Below, piece after piece: positions 1 through 5,543 of a DNA stretch of 5,543 bases. Under the pieces are notes generated by a model. The model saw only the letters and a list, made by a program, of their open reading frames with translations. It was not told the DNA's origin and did not search any database. Both the position numbers and the translations under genes were made by a program. The stretch is from an uncultured Bacilli bacterium (lineage in GTDB: Bacteria > Bacillota_I > Bacilli_A > RF39 > UBA660): contig CAKONT010000066.1 in the NCBI GenBank assembly GCA_934097255.1, positions 1 to 5,543 of the forward strand. Direction: 5' to 3'. The first letter of the stretch is position 1; each line of letters opens with the position of its first letter.

Positions 1-180
1 GCTAAACTCTTCTTCTATTTGACTTGCTTTAGTTAATTTATATCTTCCCTTTATATAAAAATTGCCAACTACTAAGTCTTCTCCTTTAAGTTGCAAATCA
101 TTATCTAAAGAAATACTTGTAAGTTCCCCTATGACACTTTTAAATGTAATATCCTTTTTAAAAGGAATAATCTGTTTCAT
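1..180 (-). CDS. SpoVID-like N-terminal fragment (partial, 3' end outside window)
   Basis: The reading frame opens with ATG at 180-178 and stays open for 60 codons to the window edge, so the C-terminus is missing. A good ribosome binding site, GGAGGA at 188-193, lies seven bases upstream and fixes the start. The fragment has a basic, hydrophobic opening (MKQIIPFKKDITF), then ELTSISLDNDLQLKGEDLVV and IKGRYKLT. This resembles the N-terminal domain of SpoVID, the Bacillus spore-coat assembly protein, which has an ELLSISLDPDI-type stretch followed by a beta-strand segment ending in GEYN. In Bacillus subtilis, spoVID lies several genes downstream of lonA, so the position near lon fits weakly. There is no signal peptide or membrane segment in the visible part. 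The similarity is judged from memory of the family. It could instead be a generic DUF3794-type envelope protein, and a role in sporulation is not shown. Confidence 0.5.
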   Translation of the reverse strand, partial: MKQIIPFKKDITFKSVIGELTSISLDNDLQLKGEDLVVGNFYIKGRYKLTKASQIEEEFS

Positions 181-202
181 AAAAATTTCCTCCATTCAAT
201 AA

Positions 203-208
203 ATTATA
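203..208 (-). promoter_or_regulatory. possible -10 box for the gene at 1-180
   Basis: A perfect TATAAT reads on the minus strand, just after the hairpin that ends the lon operon. The hexamers 16-18 bases upstream (AGTCTT, GTCTTA or TAGTCT) are poor -35 matches and lie inside the hairpin. Initiation here would leave a leader of only about 15 bases carrying the ribosome binding site. If the hairpin terminates fully, the downstream gene needs a promoter in this gap, and this is the only candidate. Confidence 0.3.
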
Positions 209-215
209 TGAAACT

Positions 216-245
216 AAAAAAGAATAAGACTATTTTCTTATTCTT
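216..245 (-). terminator. intrinsic terminator of the lon operon, overlapping the stop codon
   Basis: A perfect 10-bp inverted repeat pairs 220-229 with 236-245 around a six-base loop. On the minus strand the second arm is followed at once by a T run (216-220). The first arm encodes the last Arg-Ile-Arg of the preceding gene, and its TAG stop falls in the loop. The stem has only two G-C pairs, so termination may be leaky and allow readthrough into the next gene. Confidence 0.6.
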
Positions 246-892
246 GTAAAAGGATTATTAAACTCTTCAATAAAATTTTTATCTAAAAACTTTTTATCTA
301 TTTCATCTATTAAAAAATCTAACTTTTCTTTATTAATAAACTTCATAAATTGTTCTTTGTCATCTGAAAAATAATTCATACAAACAAGTTCTTCCATTAA
401 TACTTTATTAGATACTTCAACTACTGCAAGATAAATGTTATCTATAAGGGGACGCTTTTTAGAATAATCTTTTTTTAAGATATCTTTAAGTTTTTCTATT
501 AACAAAGGATTATTACATGCTTCATGGACTTTTAAATTTACTAAAACTATTAAATCATTTAAATTATCCCAATATTCTTCGTTTGGAAATTGTTCTAAGA
601 AATGTCTTGTAGACATAACAAAACGACTAAAAATAAGAGAAAAGTTATCGTTAAATAAAAGCATAAAATCCTCTTCTCTTGCTATTTTAGCAAATATTTT
701 ATAGTTAACATCTAAACATAACTTGTCTTCAGCAAGATCATATAATTCGTCTAACTCATCTATTGTTAAAAGATATTTGGTATTTAAATACATTAACAAT
801 GTATTTAAATAATCATCTCTAATTATTACTTCTTTATCGCCCATATCTAGCATAAAATCTTCTATTTTTTTTATATCTTTTTCTTTTGTCAT
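230..892 (-). CDS. uncharacterised 220-residue helical protein, coupled to lon
   Basis: I do not recognise a family for this protein. It is hydrophilic and rich in Lys, Asp, Glu, Leu and Ile. It looks largely alpha-helical throughout, with no signal peptide, no membrane segment and no nucleotide-binding or metal-binding motif that I can see. Three isolated cysteines (about residues 59, 126 and 171) form no zinc motif. The ATG overlaps the lon stop codon in an ATGA arrangement. Its ribosome binding site, AAAGGA at 902-907, lies inside the last codons of lon, so translation is probably coupled to lon and made from the same mRNA. In B. subtilis lonA is followed by the GTPase gene ysxC, but this protein has no GTPase P-loop and is not YsxC. 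Co-expression suggests a role linked to Lon, for example as an adaptor, substrate or helper. That is inference from position only. Confidence 0.85.
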   Translation of the reverse strand: MTKEKDIKKIEDFMLDMGDKEVIIRDDYLNTLLMYLNTKYLLTIDELDELYDLAEDKLCLDVNYKIFAKIAREEDFMLLFNDNFSLIFSRFVMSTRHFLEQFPNEEYWDNLNDLIVLVNLKVHEACNNPLLIEKLKDILKKDYSKKRPLIDNIYLAVVEVSNKVLMEELVCMNYFSDDKEQFMKFINKEKLDFLIDEIDKKFLDKNFIEEFNNPFTRIRK

Positions 893-3198
893 ATTTTAAG
901 TTCCTTTATTACTTCATCATAATTTGAGACATAAATAAATTCTATATCTTTTTTTATTTCCTCATCTAGTTTTAAAACATCATATTTATTTGCCATAGGT
1001 AATATAATTTTTTTTATATCACCTTTTCTAGCCCCAATTATTTTTTCTTTAATACCCCCGACTGGTAAAATATTTCCATGAAGAGATATTTCTCCAGTTA
1101 ATGCAACAGTTTTTGATATTTCTTTGTTTTTTAAAAAACTAATAATTGCAGTTGTTATAGCAATACCTGCACTTGGTCCTTCTTTTTTTACTGATGTAAA
1201 AGGAGCATGTAAATGAATATCCACATTTTTTATCGTATCGTTATTTATCTTTAATTTTTTGTTATTTGTTTTAATATAACTTAAAGCAATTTTAACACTT
1301 TCATTAAATACTTCTCCTAAAGAACCAGTGGTAATTATTTTACCATCGCCATTATATATAGATACTTCAATAGGTAAAATATCTCCTCCATAAGCAGTAT
1401 AACAAAGAGCATTAGAAACCCCTATTCTTGATTTATAATCAAAAATATTATCTATATATATATCATTTCCTAAATATTTTATTATAGAATCTTCTGTAAT
1501 AAGATATTTATTTTTTGTTGAATTAGTAACAATATCCATTACTATTTTTCTTAAAATACTATCTATTTTTCTTTCTAAATCTCTTATTCCCGCTTCTTTT
1601 GTATAATTTCTTATAATTTTTAAAATAGCTTCTTTACTAAAAGATACCCTACTTTTTGATAGTCCATGCTTTTCCATACTTTTAGGAATAACATATTTTT
1701 CAGCAATCTTTTGCTTGTCATATTCAGTATATCCATCTATTTTTATTATTTCTAATCTATCTAATAACTCAAAAGGAATTTGTTCCTCATAATTTGCAGT
1801 TGTAATAAAAAATACTTCAGATAAATCGATTTCTTCTTCGATATAATTATCGTAAAAAGCATTATTTTGTTCCTTGTCCAAGACTTCTAAAAGTGCTGAT
1901 GTTGGATTTCCTTTTATATCTTTACACATTTTATCAATTTCATCTATTACAAAAACAGGATTACTTGTTTTAGCTTTTTTAAGCCCTTGAACTATTCTTC
2001 CAGGAGAAGAACCAACATATGCTCTTCTATGTCCAATTATCTCAGCTTCATCGTTTATACCACCGACTGATATTTTAACAAAATTACGTCCAATTGAAGT
2101 AGCAATACTTTTAGCAAATGAAGTTTTACCAACTCCTGGAGGACCAACTAAACAAATAATTGGACTATTACCTTTTTTATATGATTCAAGAGCTAAATAC
2201 TCTATAATTCTTGTTTTAACATCATCTAAACCATAATGAGTTTTATTAAAATTATTTAAAACAGCTCTTAAATTAGGAGATGTTTTAGTAATATTATTCC
2301 AAGGAAGACTTAACATCCAATCGATATATGTTCTAATAAGCAATATCTCTGGAGAAGTAACAGGAGTTATTTCATATCTTCTAAGTTCCTCATAAAGTCT
2401 TTTTCTTACTTTACTATTACAATTTAAATTATCTATTTTTATCTTTAAATCATCTATTTCCTTATCCTTGTCATAAGAAATATCTAATTCATCTTTTATT
2501 ACCCTAAGCTTTTCTTGTAAATAATAATCTTTTTGAGCCTTATCTAAATTCTTACCAACTTTATCTTCTATTTCTTTTTCTAAATTAATTATCTTAAGTT
2601 CTTGATTAATATCTTCAATTAACATCATAACTCTATTTGTAGGATCTAATTCTTCTAAATATGCAAGTTTTCTTTCATAACTTACAGGTAAAAAATCGGA
2701 AACAATATCCGTTAATTTATTAAGATCAAATAAATTTTCTATTTGCGATAAAATACTATTACTCATATTAGGATTTTTATCGATATAATACTCTAACTGC
2801 TTAACAAGACTTCTAGAATAGGCAATCTCTTCTTCATTAGATAACTTTTCAAGACTAATAGGAGTTACATATGTCTTTAAAAACTTTTCATCGTCTTCCT
2901 CATACTCATCACATATAACTCTATTTAATCCTTTTATAACAACTCTAGTTACCTGATTTGGCATATCTATTTTCATCTCAATATAACCAACAACACCAAC
3001 TCTAGGTAAAAGATTCATATTAATAGATGATTCTAAAGCATCTTCTTGATGAACAACTAATATATGTTTGTCGTAATAAGATAAAGCTAAAGAAATAAGT
3101 TCTCTTTCTTTTGCAGAATCAATTTCTAATCTAATTTCACTTTTAGGAAACAAAATGATATTTCGTAAAACAATAACTGGTAAACTCGTTTTATTCAT
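889..3198 (-). CDS. lon: ATP-dependent protease Lon (LonA type)
   Basis: Lon is a cytoplasmic homohexameric AAA+ protease that unfolds and degrades misfolded and short-lived regulatory proteins. This copy has 769 residues, about the length of B. subtilis LonA, and appears complete. The order is an N-terminal substrate-binding domain (about 5-190), a helical coiled-coil linker (about 190-290), the AAA+ module (about 310-580) and the protease domain (about 585-769). Walker A is GPPGVGKTS at 352-360, Walker B is VFVIDEID at 415-422, and sensor 1 is Asn469 in TTAN. The arginine-finger candidate is Arg481 in LLDRLE, and sensor 2 is Arg539 in AGIRDLERK. The catalytic dyad is Ser676 in GPSAG and Lys719 in GGIKEK, spaced 43 residues apart as in E. 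coli (Ser679/Lys722). The ATG at 3198 has AAGGAGGAAA at 3203-3212, with GGAGG seven bases upstream. It leads a two-gene operon with the 220-residue protein. No CIRCE or CtsR heat-shock operator is apparent upstream. Confidence 0.97.
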   Translation of the reverse strand: MNKTSLPVIVLRNIILFPKSEIRLEIDSAKERELISLALSYYDKHILVVHQEDALESSINMNLLPRVGVVGYIEMKIDMPNQVTRVVIKGLNRVICDEYEEDDEKFLKTYVTPISLEKLSNEEEIAYSRSLVKQLEYYIDKNPNMSNSILSQIENLFDLNKLTDIVSDFLPVSYERKLAYLEELDPTNRVMMLIEDINQELKIINLEKEIEDKVGKNLDKAQKDYYLQEKLRVIKDELDISYDKDKEIDDLKIKIDNLNCNSKVRKRLYEELRRYEITPVTSPEILLIRTYIDWMLSLPWNNITKTSPNLRAVLNNFNKTHYGLDDVKTRIIEYLALESYKKGNSPIICLVGPPGVGKTSFAKSIATSIGRNFVKISVGGINDEAEIIGHRRAYVGSSPGRIVQGLKKAKTSNPVFVIDEIDKMCKDIKGNPTSALLEVLDKEQNNAFYDNYIEEEIDLSEVFFITTANYEEQIPFELLDRLEIIKIDGYTEYDKQKIAEKYVIPKSMEKHGLSKSRVSFSKEAILKIIRNYTKEAGIRDLERKIDSILRKIVMDIVTNSTKNKYLITEDSIIKYLGNDIYIDNIFDYKSRIGVSNALCYTAYGGDILPIEVSIYNGDGKIITTGSLGEVFNESVKIALSYIKTNNKKLKINNDTIKNVDIHLHAPFTSVKKEGPSAGIAITTAIISFLKNKEISKTVALTGEISLHGNILPVGGIKEKIIGARKGDIKKIILPMANKYDVLKLDEEIKKDIEFIYVSNYDEVIKELKI

Positions 3199-3228
3199 AA
3201 TGTTTCCTCCTTAAAAATATTACCTACT

Positions 3229-3256
3229 ATTATACCAATAAGAAGAAAATAAGCAA
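3229..3256 (-). promoter_or_regulatory. lon operon promoter (extended -10)
   Basis: On the minus strand TGGTATAAT (3229-3237) is a perfect -10 hexamer with the extended TGn element. TTGCTT at 3251-3256 is a modest -35 match, 16 bases upstream. This is a sigma-A-type promoter placing the start of transcription near 3222, with a leader of roughly 25 bases. The perfect -10 region would compensate for the weak -35. Confidence 0.7.
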
Positions 3257-3282
3257 GACAAATCACAATAAAAATTTGGATT

Positions 3283-3332
3283 TTTATAAAAATGAATAAC
3301 AACAATTTTTTGTTGTTATTCATTTTTATAAA
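3283..3332 (-). terminator. ezrA terminator, 23-bp perfect hairpin
   Basis: Positions 3283-3305 are perfectly complementary to 3310-3332 around a TTTT loop. On the minus strand the core stem (3294-3305 with 3310-3321) is followed by ATTTTTATAA, so it can act as an intrinsic terminator for ezrA. Because the A and T tracts pair with each other, it is symmetrical and could also stop plus-strand transcription. The ezrA stop codon (3316-3318) and the final codons of the gene lie inside the first arm, so the hairpin begins in coding sequence. Confidence 0.8.
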
Positions 3333-5031
3333 TATTTAACATCTTTTTATAAATATCAGGTTCAACTATATTAATAGCAGCAATAGAAGTTTCTAAAGAC
3401 TTTTTATAATTTCCTCTAAAGAAAAGTTGTGTTGCAACATCAAGTCCATGTTCTATATCTTTATCCATAGGTTTATACCTATTACCATAAGTAATAATCA
3501 TTTCAGAAAGCCTTGCTGTTTTAACAAGTTCATTAGTTGTATTATATAATTTTAAAGATAAATCTCTTGCTGTATCAACTCTTATATTTAAAGTTTTTAT
3601 AGTAATAGGAGTCTTTTTTAACTCTTTTATAATTTCATAAATAGCTTCATTAGCTTCCGAAAGCTCAACAAAATAATTATTAGAAATAATAGGCAGTGAA
3701 TAATTTCTTATCTTTTGTTTACTACTTTTAAGAAGTGCTGTTATTTCATTAAGTTGTTCCCTAGCACGTACCTCATCATCATGCATACTTCCTAAAGAAT
3801 TTAAACACTCTTCTAAACTTTCTTCAATTCTTAAAAGTTTAGTAGATAAGTCTTCAATAACACTTTTTAAAACAGAATAAGGCTCTTTCTTTTCTTTTAA
3901 ATCCCTAATCATTGCATTATAACTATTATTTATATCATATAAACTACTATTTACTTGTTCTAAATATGTCAAATCATCACTTGATAAATTATACATATTC
4001 TTAATATCATCAAGTTGTTCATAAATATCATTAACTATATTATTTATTTTAGTAATCTTAGTCTTAAAAGAATTAGCCATTTCATCAAATACTCTTCTAC
4101 TTCTTTTTTCTATTTCAAAATCATTTAATAAATTATCTAAATAATCTAAAAAAGTTTTAAGTTCAAACATACTATCTTCTAAATTTAAAATCTTAACTCT
4201 ATCTACAATACCATTTATTTTATTTTCAATCTCTTCAACATTATGTTCAACATTTAAAAATGAAAGTGGATAATCTTTTAAAAGAAGTTTATTATAATTT
4301 TCATACACCTCTTTTATACGATCCGGAATAATCTTTTCTGTAAGTAAAATAATATCCGGTACCTCTTCTATAACTTCACTAATATGAGCAATCATTTCAT
4401 CTAAAACTTTTACAATTGAAACAACCTCACTATAATCATTATTTTCCATTACCTCTTCAAAATCAGAAAATCTTTTCTCAATATTTTCAAGTTGAAGTTC
4501 AATAAACTTATACGTATCACCATAAATATTTTTATTATTATTTAACGTTCTTTCCAAATCACGATATTTACTCTTTAACTTAGTAACAATTGCCCTATTT
4601 CTTTCCTCACTCATCGTTACTTCCCTTATTTCATCAAGTAAATTATCAGTAGTAACACGTAACTTATATATCTCCATTTCTAAGTCAACAATCTTTACCT
4701 TAGCTTCCTTATACTTTTTCTCGTCAATTAAAAAATCAACTTCCAAAATAAAATCAGTTATTTCCTTAAAACGAACATCTTTTAAATTATTATATCTTTT
4801 CTGCCAAGAAGCATATTTATCCTCTAACTTAGAATTCTTAACAATAACTTCAATTTTGGCAAGTTCAGATGCAATAGGAGTACTAACAATTAAATTCTTT
4901 TGACGTTCCAACTCCTCCAATTGTTTAGATAACTTAACAACTCCCCTTTTCTTTATAACAAAAACTAAAATAAGAACAATTATCGTTAAACTTGATAAAA
5001 TAGCAATACAATAAAAAAAATCTATCTTCAT
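3316..5031 (-). CDS. ezrA: septation ring formation regulator EzrA
   Basis: EzrA is a membrane-anchored division protein of low-GC Firmicutes that binds FtsZ, prevents extra Z-rings at the poles and helps coordinate the septum. With the ATG start chosen here it has 571 residues, close to the 562 of B. subtilis EzrA. One N-terminal membrane segment (about residues 5-26, ending in IKKRG) is followed by an almost entirely helical, coiled-coil cytoplasmic domain of spectrin-like repeats. The C-terminal region is the most family-like: DDEVRAREQLNEI (about 418-430), then TYGNRYK (514-520) and FFRGNYKKSLE (537-547). The TYGNRYK stretch matches the conserved patch near the C-terminus that is linked to septal localisation, with Thr where Gln is usual. 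The GTG at 5043 overlaps the ribosome binding site and is probably not the start. The gene is monocistronic, with its own promoter upstream and a strong hairpin at its end. Confidence 0.92.
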   Translation of the reverse strand: MKIDFFYCIAILSSLTIIVLILVFVIKKRGVVKLSKQLEELERQKNLIVSTPIASELAKIEVIVKNSKLEDKYASWQKRYNNLKDVRFKEITDFILEVDFLIDEKKYKEAKVKIVDLEMEIYKLRVTTDNLLDEIREVTMSEERNRAIVTKLKSKYRDLERTLNNNKNIYGDTYKFIELQLENIEKRFSDFEEVMENNDYSEVVSIVKVLDEMIAHISEVIEEVPDIILLTEKIIPDRIKEVYENYNKLLLKDYPLSFLNVEHNVEEIENKINGIVDRVKILNLEDSMFELKTFLDYLDNLLNDFEIEKRSRRVFDEMANSFKTKITKINNIVNDIYEQLDDIKNMYNLSSDDLTYLEQVNSSLYDINNSYNAMIRDLKEKKEPYSVLKSVIEDLSTKLLRIEESLEECLNSLGSMHDDEVRAREQLNEITALLKSSKQKIRNYSLPIISNNYFVELSEANEAIYEIIKELKKTPITIKTLNIRVDTARDLSLKLYNTTNELVKTARLSEMIITYGNRYKPMDKDIEHGLDVATQLFFRGNYKKSLETSIAAINIVEPDIYKKMLNIYKNE

Positions 5032-5040
5032 CAAATTATT

Positions 5041-5048
5041 CACCTCTT
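5041..5048 (-). promoter_or_regulatory. ezrA ribosome binding site that decides the start
   Basis: AAGAGGTG on the minus strand matches the anti-Shine-Dalgarno target AAGGAGGTG apart from one missing G. It lies nine bases before ATG 5031-5029, a normal spacing. The in-frame GTG at 5043-5041 is the last three bases of this same site and has no separate binding site upstream. The ATG is therefore the better start, shortening the longest frame by four residues. Confidence 0.7.
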
Positions 5049-5060
5049 ACTACTATAACA

Positions 5061-5069
5061 ATTGTAACA
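5061..5069 (-). promoter_or_regulatory. ezrA promoter, extended -10
   Basis: TGTTACAAT on the minus strand is an extended -10 element (TGn plus TACAAT, five of six bases matching TATAAT). The -35 position 17 bases upstream (TTTATT, 5084-5089) is weak. Transcription would start near 5054, with a leader of about 22 bases. The terminator just upstream implies a promoter in this gap. An overlapping alternative -10 (TATAGT) exists a few bases downstream. Confidence 0.45.
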
Positions 5070-5090
5070 CAACAAAAAAGAATAATAAAG

Positions 5091-5122
5091 AAAAAAAAGA
5101 AAACTTAATCTTTAGTTTTCTT
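5091..5122 (-). terminator. intrinsic terminator after the lectin-like domain gene
   Basis: AAGAAAACT and AGTTTTCTT (5097-5105 and 5114-5122) form a nine-bp perfect stem with an eight-base loop. On the minus strand this is followed immediately by a run of Ts (5091-5096), the standard intrinsic terminator form. It starts about 22 bases beyond the TAA stop at 5147-5145 and separates this gene from ezrA. Confidence 0.75.
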
Positions 5123-5144
5123 ACCAATCTTAAATATAAATAAA

Positions 5145-5543
5145 TTACTCTGTTACAACTTGATATGGATTAGCACTTGTTCCATCATTTCCATCACTTA
5201 TAAGTGTATCAGCTTTCAGAGAAATGACCGGGCGCACAGAAGGGGAGATGTAGTTGACACGACAATCGCCAGCAGAATTACCACTAACAGTCCACGCAAA
5301 AGTATAAGCATTATAAGCAGTGAAGCCGGCGGGACTCATTGTCCAATAATAATAGCCTTTCGGTGTTAAATAACTATTTAATGTATCACTTGAACTATTA
5401 AATTTTCCACCGGATTTTAAATACTCATCTATTGTTACTAATCCTATATTTAATCTTAATATTCCTTTTCCATTTCCATCTGTTTTACAATCAAAGCTTG
5501 GTGTGTATTCTTCTTTTGCTATCATCTCTACAGATCCTGATGT
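5145..5543 (-). CDS. C-terminal lectin-like (DUF6273/FGE-like) domain protein, probable DGR target (partial)
   Basis: The frame runs from the window edge to TAA at 5147-5145, giving 132 visible codons. It stays open upstream of the internal ATG at 5525 (residues TSGSVE), so this is the 3' end of a longer gene and that ATG is probably not its start. After a Lys/Glu/Gly-rich stretch come LRLNIGLVTIDEYLKSGG, NSYLTPKGYYYWTMSP, a variable-looking stretch with FAWTVSG, then SVRPVISLKAD and a tail ending GTSANPYQVVTE. The pattern of W, SP, a variable middle and VRP near the end resembles DUF6273 and FGE-sulfatase-like domains with a C-type-lectin fold, which often carry diversified ligand-binding surfaces. 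No membrane segment or sorting motif is visible at this end, so location cannot be judged. The codon and base usage of the middle section differs sharply from the rest. The family call is by remembered pattern. A pseudopilin-like surface protein with the same C-terminal domain is an alternative. Confidence 0.65.
   Translation of the reverse strand, partial: TSGSVEMIAKEEYTPSFDCKTDGNGKGILRLNIGLVTIDEYLKSGGKFNSSSDTLNSYLTPKGYYYWTMSPAGFTAYNAYTFAWTVSGNSAGDCRVNYISPSVRPVISLKADTLISDGNDGTSANPYQVVTE
5223..5340 (-). other. candidate DGR variable region (VR) in the lectin-like domain
   Basis: In the 33 codons from 5336 down to 5238, 31 end in C or T. The only exceptions are the adjacent GCG and TGG of the FAWT motif. 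About 49% of bases in 5221-5340 are G or C, against about 23% in 5401-5460 and 35% in 5161-5220. Coding-strand adenine is about 16% here, against about 45% in 5401-5460. DGRs copy a template repeat by error-prone reverse transcription that randomises adenines, mostly in AAY codons. This leaves NNY codons and adenine depletion near the 3' end of a lectin-fold gene, which matches what is seen. The GC-rich block at 5226-5237 (GTGCGCCCGGTC) sits where the initiation-of-homing element would be. No template repeat or reverse transcriptase is in the window, so this remains a prediction. Confidence 0.6.

Noticed and set aside
889..3198. Alternative genetic code (UGA as tryptophan), as in mycoplasmas
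   Set aside because: Tryptophans are TGG, and TGA ends lon in a proper ATGA overlap with the next start, so the standard bacterial code fits.
3199..3282. CIRCE or CtsR heat-shock operator upstream of lon
   Set aside because: No TTAGCACTC/GAGTGCTAA inverted repeat and no GGTCAAA heptad repeats are present; only a sigma-A-type promoter is visible.
5058..5065. Palindrome ACAATTGT near the ezrA promoter as an operator
   Set aside because: It is only eight bases, overlaps the -10 element, and such AT-rich palindromes are expected by chance here.
5160..5369. Plus-strand 69-codon open frame
   Set aside because: It lies antisense to the lectin-like domain gene and has no ribosome binding site or recognisable protein. 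It is open largely because the pyrimidine-ending codons opposite it remove stop codons from that frame.
5523..5525. ATG at 5525 as the true start of the last gene
   Set aside because: The frame stays open to the window edge and no Shine-Dalgarno sequence precedes this ATG (the bases before it read ACATCAGGATCTGTAGAG). The domain appears to be the end of a longer protein.
1..5543. CRISPR arrays, tRNA or rRNA genes, insertion sequences
   Set aside because: No spaced direct repeats, no tRNA-like cloverleaf and no transposase frame were seen. The gaps between genes are too short to hold them.

Overview
The window is very AT-rich, uses the standard bacterial code (lon ends in TGA, tryptophan is TGG) and carries strong AAGGAGG-type ribosome binding sites. 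EzrA, a division regulator of low-GC Firmicutes, together with a LonA-type protease and the base composition, points to a Bacilli-related lineage, possibly an uncultured gut RF39/Mollicutes-like group. That placement is inference. All five genes are on the minus strand, so transcription runs from position 5543 towards 1.

Layout in transcription order. (1) 5145-5543 is the 3' end of a gene that starts outside the window. Its C-terminal domain resembles the FGE/C-type-lectin-like (DUF6273-like) domains found at the ends of diversity-generating retroelement (DGR) targets. It is followed by an intrinsic terminator at 5091-5122. (2) ezrA, best started at ATG 5031 rather than at the upstream GTG, has its own extended -10 promoter and ends in a 23-bp perfect hairpin that contains its stop codon. 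(3) lon encodes a complete LonA protease behind an extended -10 promoter. It overlaps by four bases (ATGA) with (4) an unrecognised 220-residue, mostly helical soluble protein. This pair forms an operon closed by a hairpin at 216-245. (5) 1-180 is the start of another gene whose N-terminus resembles that of the spore-coat protein SpoVID.

The most interesting signal is inside the first gene. At about 5223-5340 the G+C content rises to about half, in a region otherwise mostly 23-35% G+C. Adenine on the coding strand falls to roughly 16%, and 31 of 33 consecutive codons end in a pyrimidine. The encoded segment lies between a YWTMSP motif and a VRPVISL motif. This is the footprint expected of a DGR variable region whose template carries AAY codons randomised at adenine. 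No reverse transcriptase or template repeat is in the window, so the system is a prediction to be tested in the wider genome. The ezrA and lon genes look like ordinary housekeeping functions (division-ring control and protein quality control).
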